A DNA stretch of 64,000 nt, from NCBI GenBank assembly GCA_910584785.1, contig CAJUDX010000004.1:29708-93707 (forward strand). Reading direction: 5' to 3'. The DNA comes from an uncultured Lachnospiraceae bacterium. GTDB taxonomy: Bacteria > Bacillota > Clostridia > Lachnospirales > Lachnospiraceae. This document shows, piece after piece, positions 58,465 through 64,000 of the stretch. Every line of letters begins with the position of its first letter. Position 1 is the first letter of the stretch. The notes beneath the pieces are model-generated. The model had not been told where the DNA came from, did no database searches, and was given only the letters and a program-made list of their open reading frames with translations. A program made the position numbers and the translations under genes.

Positions 58465-60693
58465 ATGGGAATTATTTTTCATGAAGAGGAACAGGTTTTT
58501 CAGATTGAGACACCAAATACAGAGTATTGGATAGGCATAGTGGACGGGGCGTATCTGGGACATATTTATTATGGGAAGAAGATTGGCGATGCACATTGCG
58601 TTTATTTGCTGCGCACGGAGGAAAGGCCGTTTGTTCCCTCAAAGAACAGAAGGGATAAATGTTCGTTTGCGGATAGTTTTCCTTTTGAATACCCTACCTG
58701 GGGGACGGGAGATTTCCGCGAGAGTTGTTTAAGTATCCGAAATGCCAAGGGATACCGGGGATGTGAGCTGTTTTATGAGAGCCATGAAATTTTTGACGGA
58801 AAGCCGGGACTTAAGGGGCTTCCGGCGACATTCTGTAAGAGTGACAGAGCGGGGGCTGGCGAATCAGGGTTAAATGCCGGAGGGCAGACCTTGGAGATTA
58901 CCTGCCGTGATCCTTTTTTAAATGTAAAGGTAGTGCTGCGTTACAGTGTTTTTGATGATAATGATGCCGTTGTACGAAGCGCAGAAATTGTGAATGAGGG
59001 GGCAAAGGAGCTGTATCTGGAAAAGGTGCTGAGTGCCTGCCTGACTTTGGAAGATGAGGATTACGATTATTTGACGTTAAATGGTTCCTGGGCCAGGGAG
59101 CGCCATATCGAAAAGAGCCCGGTTTCCTATGGGAAGCAGGGGGTTGATTCCGGGCGCGGGATTTCCAGCCATCAGGAGCATCCCTTTATTGCAGTAATGG
59201 ATCGGAAGGGAGATCAGGATCGAGGGGCAGTTTATGCAATGCATTTTGTATACTCCGGGAATTTTCTGGCACAGGTGGAGAAAAATCAGTTTGATTCTCT
59301 GCGCATGGTCATGGGGATTCACCCTGAGGGATTTACCTGGGTGCTTGCGCCTGGGGCTTCCTTTACAGCGCCTGAGGTGGTTTGCATGTACAGCAGCGAA
59401 GGCCTGGGGAAGATGAGCCATAATTTCCATGATTTGTACCGCAGTCATTTAATCCGCAGCCCATATTTGCACCAGGAGCGTCCGGTTTTGATTAATAATT
59501 GGGAAGCAACATATTTTGATTTTGATACGGAGAAGCTGATCTCCATTGCCAGGGAAGCGAAAAAGCATGGGATTGAAATGCTGGTGATGGATGACGGGTG
59601 GTTTGGTCAACGGGATAATGATCAATGTTCCCTGGGAGACTGGGTGGTTAATTCAAGAAAGTTAAAAGGTGGTCTGAATTATCTGGTTGAACAGGTGAAG
59701 GCGGAAGGGCTGAAGTTTGGCATTTGGTTTGAACCGGAAATGGTTTCGCCAAATTCTGAGCTTTACCGGCTGCATTCCGACTGGGCACTTCAGATTCCCG
59801 GACGTCCGGCGACGCAGGGACGCGCACAGTATGTACTGGATTTATCGCAGCCAGAGGTTGTGGACTATGCTTATCAGTCGGTGGCAAAGATTTTGCGGAG
59901 CGCGGATATTTCCTATGTTAAATGGGATATGAACCGTCCGCTTACGGATGTGGGAAGTCTGCATTTGGAGGGAAAATACCAGGGAGAATTATTCCACCGC
60001 TATGTTTTGGGATTATATGAAATGCAGGAGCGATTAATTACGGAATTTCCCGATCTTCTTTTAGAAAACTGCGCCAGCGGCGGCGGGCGTTTCGATCCGG
60101 GGATGCTTTACTACAGCCCGCAGATCTGGTGCTCTGATGATACAGATGCGATTGAACGGCTGACTATCCAGGAAGGAACGGCACTTCTCTACCCGCTGAG
60201 TACGATGGGGGCACATGTCAGTGACTGCCCCAATCACATCGTAGGAAGAACGACCCCATTTGCAACGAGGGGCCATGTTGCCCTGGCAGGAACCTTTGGC
60301 TATGAACTGGATATTACCAGGATTTCTGCTGCACAGCAGGCGGAGATTTCCGGGCAGGTAGCCCTTTATCATAAAATACAGCCCTTAGTGCGTGAGGGGG
60401 ATTATTACCGGCTTGCTTCGTGGCGGGAGAATCATCACTATGATGCCTGGGAGGTTGTGGCAAAAGATAAATCAGAAGCGTTAGTCACGGTTGTTCAGGT
60501 TGTGGCCCAGGCTGCCATGCGCAGCCGCAGAATCCATGTGAAGGGACTGGCAGAAGATTCCCAGTATCGACTGGAAGAGACAGGGCAGGTGGGAACGGGA
60601 AAACTGTGGATGGAAGGCGGACTGCTTATTCCGCGGTATGAAGGGGATTTTATCAGCCGGATCTACCATTTTGTACGGGTTGATGAAGAATAG
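58465..60693 (+). CDS. Alpha-galactosidase (GH36)
   Basis: A 742-residue intracellular enzyme (no signal peptide) that releases galactose from raffinose-type sugars or melibiose. It has an N-terminal beta-sandwich and a TIM barrel. The barrel has MDDGWFGQRDNDQCSLGDW near residue 375, the nucleophile Asp in YVKWDMNRPLTD near 480, CASGGGRFDPGM and the acid/base Asp in WCSDDTDAIERL near 554. Length matches clostridial GH36 enzymes. The ATG follows GAAGGAGAATAACAGC. A LacI-type regulator follows 62 bp later; no transporter lies nearby. Confidence 0.95.
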   Translation: MGIIFHEEEQVFQIETPNTEYWIGIVDGAYLGHIYYGKKIGDAHCVYLLRTEERPFVPSKNRRDKCSFADSFPFEYPTWGTGDFRESCLSIRNAKGYRGCELFYESHEIFDGKPGLKGLPATFCKSDRAGAGESGLNAGGQTLEITCRDPFLNVKVVLRYSVFDDNDAVVRSAEIVNEGAKELYLEKVLSACLTLEDEDYDYLTLNGSWARERHIEKSPVSYGKQGVDSGRGISSHQEHPFIAVMDRKGDQDRGAVYAMHFVYSGNFLAQVEKNQFDSLRMVMGIHPEGFTWVLAPGASFTAPEVVCMYSSEGLGKMSHNFHDLYRSHLIRSPYLHQERPVLINNWEATYFDFDTEKLISIAREAKKHGIEMLVMDDGWFGQRDNDQCSLGDWVVNSRKLKGGLNYLVEQVKAEGLKFGIWFEPEMVSPNSELYRLHSDWALQIPGRPATQGRAQYVLDLSQPEVVDYAYQSVAKILRSADISYVKWDMNRPLTDVGSLHLEGKYQGELFHRYVLGLYEMQERLITEFPDLLLENCASGGGRFDPGMLYYSPQIWCSDDTDAIERLTIQEGTALLYPLSTMGAHVSDCPNHIVGRTTPFATRGHVALAGTFGYELDITRISAAQQAEISGQVALYHKIQPLVREGDYYRLASWRENHHYDAWEVVAKDKSEALVTVVQVVAQAAMRSRRIHVKGLAEDSQYRLEETGQVGTGKLWMEGGLLIPRYEGDFISRIYHFVRVDEE

Positions 60694-60754
60694 GATGATA
60701 TATTCCTGCGCATAAAAGGATATTAGGATAGAAACTGATAAGGGGGAAAATGGA

Positions 60755-61801
60755 ATGAGAAAAGAAGTCCGTCTGGCAGATATCGCAGAACGGTTAAATG
60801 TCAGTACGGTGACGGTGTCAAATGCGTTGGCGAACCAGAAGGGGGTCAGCGATGAGCTGAGGGAGAAGATTAAACAGACAGCAGCAGAGATGGGCTATCA
60901 GTCCCGCTCTGCTGCTGGGGTGACAGTCAGGGAGATTTTAAATCTTGGCGTGATTATATCAGAAAAGTATCTGGGCGATTATCCCTCGTTTTACTGGAAG
61001 GTTTATCAGGAATTGACGATTGCTGCCAGGGAGAAAAACTGTGTGTTGCTTTTTGAAATGCTGACGCACGAGGCAGAAAGGACGAAAACCCTGCCGCTGT
61101 TTGCCCATAATTCAAAAATCGAGGGGATTTTGGTGATTGGGGAAATTGGAAGTGCATATTTGGAGACATTATTGGAAGGGACAAGCCTTCCTCAGATTTA
61201 TGTGGACTTTATGAAAAAAGAGTTTCCGGTCAGCTGTGTAATGACAAATAATTTTTATGGAATGTATCAAATTGTCAGCCACTTAATTGAACTGGGGCAT
61301 CGGGATATCGCTTATGTGGGGACAGTTCAGGCCAATACGAGTATTATGGACCGCTATTTTGGCTATTGTAAGGCGCTGATGGAGGCAGGAATGGCAATCA
61401 ACCCGGATTGGGTACTGGATGATCGTACCCTGGAGGGGAAGATGATGGAGATAAAGCTTCCGAAAAAAATGCCGACGGCATTTGCCTGTAATAGTGATCT
61501 GACAGCCAGCGAGGTGGTTAAAACGCTGAAAAATAAGGGATTTAGGATACCAGAGGATATTTCGGTTACTGGATTTGACAACTATTTGTATGAGGGGTTA
61601 TGCGATATTTCTATTACGACTTATGAAGTAAATATAAAAGAAATGGTGAAAACAGCACTGGATTTAGTGCTTAGTCAGATCCAGCCGGAAAATGGTAATC
61701 CGCAGGAAATGGCGATTATTTCGGGGAGATTGGTGGAGAAGGAGAGCGCGGGGGGAGCGGACGGACTTAACATCAAAAACAATTCCTGTGAAAGAGTATA
61801 A
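60755..61801 (+). CDS. LacI family transcriptional regulator
   Basis: A 348-residue repressor. The helix-turn-helix and hinge are RLADIAERLNVSTVTVSNAL and VSDELREKIKQTAAEMGYQS (residues 6-48). The sugar-binding domain follows (PTAFACNSDLTASEVVKTLK, ISVTGFDNYLYEGLCDISIT). It most likely controls the preceding alpha-galactosidase through the dyad at 58390. The 3' end faces the invertible element, whose internal promoter now reads towards this gene on the opposite strand. Confidence 0.93.
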   Translation: MRKEVRLADIAERLNVSTVTVSNALANQKGVSDELREKIKQTAAEMGYQSRSAAGVTVREILNLGVIISEKYLGDYPSFYWKVYQELTIAAREKNCVLLFEMLTHEAERTKTLPLFAHNSKIEGILVIGEIGSAYLETLLEGTSLPQIYVDFMKKEFPVSCVMTNNFYGMYQIVSHLIELGHRDIAYVGTVQANTSIMDRYFGYCKALMEAGMAINPDWVLDDRTLEGKMMEIKLPKKMPTAFACNSDLTASEVVKTLKNKGFRIPEDISVTGFDNYLYEGLCDISITTYEVNIKEMVKTALDLVLSQIQPENGNPQEMAIISGRLVEKESAGGADGLNIKNNSCERV

Positions 61802-61843
61802 ATATGCATAAAAATGAATAAAAAATGGAGGGGAATGGGTTTG

Positions 61844-61880
61844 AGTGTAACATAATGTAGAATTGTGTTACACTCAAACT
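61844..61880. repeat. Left 37-bp inverted repeat of the candidate invertible element
   Basis: It starts AGTGTAACATAATG and ends TTACACTCAAACT. It is the exact reverse complement of 62120-62156, all 37 positions. Together with GTTTG just outside (61839-61843) it also forms its own palindrome with 14-bp arms and a 13-nt centre. Confidence 0.95.
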
Positions 61881-62119
61881 TCTTTGTTATGATAGCATTA
61901 ATCTATTCATCTTGCAAGCTGTTTTCTGAAGAAAGAATTAAGATTTTCTGGAAAAACAGCAGAAATTTCCTTAATAAATTCTTTGTATGATAAATTTAGT
62001 TCAAGCTGACAAATCTTGGGATTCTGTCCCTTTAAAAAGGCTTAGTGCATAGTTATTCGTTTTTTCTACAAGATTCCTTGTTTTCCTGAAAACCCTTGTT
62101 TTATCAATTATTTTATTTC
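61881..62119. other. Candidate invertible promoter segment (inverton)
   Basis: This 239-bp AT-rich segment has no reading frame and is bounded by perfect 37-bp inverted repeats. The best promoter in it lies on the minus strand: TTGCAA (61917-61912), 17-bp spacer, TATCAT (61894-61889). Transcription would leave through the left repeat, away from the NusG-like genes, so the sequenced state looks OFF for them. No target-site duplication flanks the repeats, which argues against a miniature transposon. The recombinase is not in the window. Confidence 0.7.
61889..61917 (-). promoter_or_regulatory. Promoter inside the invertible segment
   Basis: On the minus strand: -35 TTGCAA, exactly 17 bp, -10 TATCAT (5 of 6 to consensus). 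The start point would be near 61882, right at the edge of the left repeat. Confidence 0.65.
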
Positions 62120-62156
62120 AGTTTGAGTGTAACACAATTCTACATTATGTTACACT
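62120..62156. repeat. Right 37-bp inverted repeat of the candidate invertible element
   Basis: It starts AGTTTGAGTGTAACAC and ends ATGTTACACT, an exact reverse complement of 61844-61880. Arms AGTGTAACA and TGTTACACT give an internal hairpin in RNA. Confidence 0.95.
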
Positions 62157-62465
62157 GGACGCTTTGTGTTTACATTAGTGCTAACAAGATGTACGAATAA
62201 GTAATACAAAACCGGGAAAGGGAAGGGTGAGTCTGGAGGCTGCATTCCCTGGAAAGGGGTTATAAGGAACTGTGGGGCTTTGCGGTGACAGATGGGCAGG
62301 GCTTGCACAGAATGAATCCTTCGGAAGAATTTGGTAAAGATGGTTTGTCTTAAAAATTTTTACCATAAGGCCGGATATGGCGAAGCACGCCTTTTTGGCG
62401 GATTTTGGCTTTTTGTGATATGAGTAAGAGATGTTTTGAAAATTTGAAAATAGGGAGGAAGAGAC
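62157..62465 (+). promoter_or_regulatory. Leader region of the NusG-like/polysaccharide operon
   Basis: About 300 bp without a gene. Near its end GGCG (62379-62382), CGCC (62388-62391), TTTTT and GGCG (62397-62400) allow two exclusive hairpins. One is GGCG-AAGCA-CGCC followed by TTTTT (terminator-like); the other, CGCC-TTTTT-GGCG, would hide the T-run. A possible AGGGAA/TTCCCT stem lies further upstream. No fixed promoter of good quality was seen. Control by antitermination is plausible given the NusG paralogues. Confidence 0.4.
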
Positions 62466-63062
62466 ATGCTGTGGTATGTGCTACAGACAAAGACCGGCGG
62501 GGAAGAAAAGCTGGTGGAGATGATCCACAGGATGGTTCCCGCGGATCTCTATGGGGAATGTTTTGTCATTTACCATGAACAGCTTTGGCGGAGACAGCAG
62601 CAGACATTTATCCATGTAAAAAGAGCCTTTCCCGGATATGTATTTATTACATCCAGGGAACCGGAGGCTTTATTTTTTTGTCTGAAAAAGCTTCCGGCAA
62701 TGACAAAAATGATGGTGGATGAAGAGAAGTTTTTTCTTTCCCTTGAACTGCAGGAATCTGCATTTTTGCAGCGGATGACAAATAAACAGCATGTGATTGG
62801 TCTTTCTTATTTGGAGACAAACGGGGAAGGGAATATTCTTCAGGTCTTGGGACCATTAAGATCCTGCGTATCAGAAATTGTGCGTTTACGGTTTGGAAAA
62901 CGGTATGTGATTGTTCGGATAAAACTTCTTGGAAAGGAGAAGGAAATTCTTTTGGGAATTATGCTGAAGGAAGATGTCGGCCAGGAAATTAAATATGGCA
63001 GGGTAGAGGCACCTATGAGGTTTCCAGAGAGCTACGGCGTGGATTGGGTAAAGAAGATTTGA
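62466..63062 (+). CDS. NusG-like transcription antiterminator (LoaP/UpxY-like), copy 1
   Basis: A 198-residue NusG paralogue. The NGN domain starts MLWYVLQTKTGGEEKLVEMI and includes the conserved FPGYVFITSREPE segment near residue 56-68. The C-terminal KOW-type part is VLGPLRSCVSEIVRLRFGKR with VIVRIKLLGKEKEILLGIML. Specialised NusG proteins at the head of capsule or exopolysaccharide operons let RNA polymerase read through terminators. The ATG follows AGGGAGGAAGAGAC. A second copy follows directly. Confidence 0.85.
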   Translation: MLWYVLQTKTGGEEKLVEMIHRMVPADLYGECFVIYHEQLWRRQQQTFIHVKRAFPGYVFITSREPEALFFCLKKLPAMTKMMVDEEKFFLSLELQESAFLQRMTNKQHVIGLSYLETNGEGNILQVLGPLRSCVSEIVRLRFGKRYVIVRIKLLGKEKEILLGIMLKEDVGQEIKYGRVEAPMRFPESYGVDWVKKI

Positions 63063-63088
63063 AGGGGAAAGGTGAGGAGGAAAGGTTG

Positions 63089-63697
63089 GTGCAGTGGTAT
63101 TTGTTAAAAACATGGGCTGGAAGGGAAGAGGAATTGGTGCAAAAAATTCGCCGGACGGTTCCTGCGTCTGCCTATCAGGAATGTTTTGTGATTTATCAGG
63201 AACGCATCTGGAGAAAACAGCAAAAGAGTATTGTTCATGTAGAACCGCTGTTTCCTGGGTGTGTTTTTCTTACCGGTGAGCCTGTTTATGGGACGGATTG
63301 TGAATCTGCTTACGGGGGACTGCCGATTTTGCCGGTGATGGAGGAGGACGCACAGTTTTTGGAAAAAATATCCGGGAAAGAACACCTGGTAAAGCTTTCC
63401 TTTGTACAGAAGGATGAAGCGGGAAATATCGGCAGACTATCGGAGCCGTTGAATGGCTGCCGCGCAGAGATTGAGCGGATGCAGTTTAAGAAGAGGTATG
63501 CCATGGTCCGTCACCGGTTATGGGGAGAGGAAAAGGTGCTTGTCTTGGGGATTTTATTAAATGAAGACAGGGGGTCTAAGCTTTTGTATAAGGATGGAAA
63601 GAACAGGCTGATTGCAGAAAGGGCAGATAATGCAGCAATGGATATAGAAATTGAAGGTTTAAAGCGAAGTTTTGACAGAGGAGATGGCGTAGAATGA
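63089..63697 (+). CDS. NusG-like transcription antiterminator, copy 2
   Basis: A 202-residue paralogue of the preceding protein. QWYLLKTWAGREEELVQKIR and CFVIYQERIWRKQQKSIVHV align with copy 1, and FPGCVFLTGEP replaces the usual FPGY segment. The end carries about 30 extra residues. The open frame begins at 63044, but GTG 63089 lies eight bases after GAGGAGG and matches the start of copy 1. Its stop overlaps the next gene (ATGA). Two tandem paralogues suggest divided or redundant control of the operon. Confidence 0.8.
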   Translation: MQWYLLKTWAGREEELVQKIRRTVPASAYQECFVIYQERIWRKQQKSIVHVEPLFPGCVFLTGEPVYGTDCESAYGGLPILPVMEEDAQFLEKISGKEHLVKLSFVQKDEAGNIGRLSEPLNGCRAEIERMQFKKRYAMVRHRLWGEEKVLVLGILLNEDRGSKLLYKDGKNRLIAERADNAAMDIEIEGLKRSFDRGDGVE

Positions 63698-64000
63698 GCA
63701 AAAGCCGGTTAGAAAAATACCTGCCCAGAAATAAGCGGGTCAGAATGTTGGTGCTGATGATGGTGGATATCGGCGTTATTTGTCTGGCTTCTTTTTTGGG
63801 ATTATTTATCCGGTTTGATATGAATACCGTAAGGATTCCTGAAGCCTATGCAAAGGCAGTGCTGGCATATCTGCCATTTTATGTGGCTGCCACGCTTGTT
63901 GTGTTTTTCCTTTTGCGGATGTATGCGACGATGTGGAGTGTGGCAGGGATTCGGGAGGCAGGGCATATTGTGGGGGCCTGCGGGCTGGCATCGCTGCTTC
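63694..64000 (+). CDS. Polysaccharide biosynthesis protein (CapD/FlaA1-type), N-terminal part
   Basis: The gene runs off the window; 102 residues are seen. The start MSKSRLEKYLPRNKRVRMLV leads into membrane segments (MLVLMMVDIGVICLASFLGL and LAYLPFYVAATLVVFFLLRM) with the LFIRFD motif between them. This is typical of membrane-anchored nucleoside-diphosphate-sugar dehydratases/epimerases that begin surface polysaccharide synthesis. It overlaps the second NusG-like gene by 4 bp, so it is the first structural gene of the operon. The catalytic domain lies beyond the window. Confidence 0.75.
   Translation, partial: MSKSRLEKYLPRNKRVRMLVLMMVDIGVICLASFLGLFIRFDMNTVRIPEAYAKAVLAYLPFYVAATLVVFFLLRMYATMWSVAGIREAGHIVGACGLASLL

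Noticed and set aside
61844..62156. Miniature transposon (MITE) with 37-bp terminal repeats
   Set aside because: No target-site duplication is seen (GTTTG on the left, GGACG on the right), the repeats are still perfect, and the position and internal promoter fit an invertible switch better. Copy number in the genome could not be checked.

Overview
The window comes from a low-to-mid GC anaerobic Firmicute, most likely a gut Lachnospiraceae/Clostridium cluster XIVa species. The evidence is a pyruvate:ferredoxin oxidoreductase, the [FeFe]-hydrogenase maturases HydE/HydG/HydF with their TM1266-type regulator, Rex, an L-box riboswitch before dapA, strong AGGAGG ribosome binding sites with many GTG/TTG starts, and sigma-A type promoters with 17-bp spacers. 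Genes are mostly on the + strand. No rRNA, tRNA, CRISPR array, prophage or transposase gene was recognised.

Layout. 1-3.7 kb: an iron-type ABC importer (binding-protein tail, fused double permease, ATPase). 3.8-9.0 kb: AraC-type regulator, xylulokinase-type sugar kinase, a fucose/arabinose-isomerase-family protein and a beta-hydroxyacid dehydrogenase. 9.1-11.8 kb: ClpS and a ClpA-type unfoldase. 11.8-13.3 kb: small hypothetical and cysteine-rich genes. 13.5-17.3 kb: MATE exporter and a VanW-family wall protein, separated by a modular repeat region. 17.6-21.2 kb: nifJ with a possible Rex site over its promoter. 21.4-25.0 kb: a GntR (YtrA-type)/ABC/permease operon with a clear candidate operator. 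25.4-28.3 kb: a serpin lipoprotein, cytidine deaminase and adenosine deaminase. 28.5-31.3 kb (minus strand): a class A penicillin-binding protein. 31.5-37.7 kb: YigZ, TypA, a double-OB SSB-like protein, a CobO-type adenosyltransferase, and dapA-dapB behind a lysine riboswitch and terminator. 37.8-43.3 kb: a small lipoprotein, a hypothetical membrane protein, purC-purB facing purA, and a small membrane protein. 43.4-49.7 kb: ABC-F ATPase (minus), then rex, NAD(P)HX repair enzyme, alanine racemase and an EndoA/MazF RNase. 49.8-53.7 kb: CNNM/CBS protein behind another modular repeat leader, MATE exporter, YebC. 53.7-58.2 kb: a candidate small RNA and the hydrogenase maturation operon TM1266-hydE-hydG-hydF. 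58.4-61.8 kb: GH36 alpha-galactosidase and its LacI-type regulator, with a candidate operator. 61.8-64.0 kb: a probable invertible DNA switch, a leader, two tandem NusG-like antiterminators and the start of a cell-surface polysaccharide gene.

The most interesting region is 61.8-62.5 kb. Perfect 37-bp inverted repeats flank 239 bp that carry a TTGCAA-17-TATCAT promoter. That promoter now points away from the NusG-like/polysaccharide locus, and inversion would turn it towards the locus. This is the architecture of a phase-variable capsule/exopolysaccharide switch. Second in interest is a family of modular intergenic repeats at 7.8, 15.2 and 49.8 kb. They contain a hairpin with a compensatory base pair change, and at two sites they form the leader just upstream of a gene.
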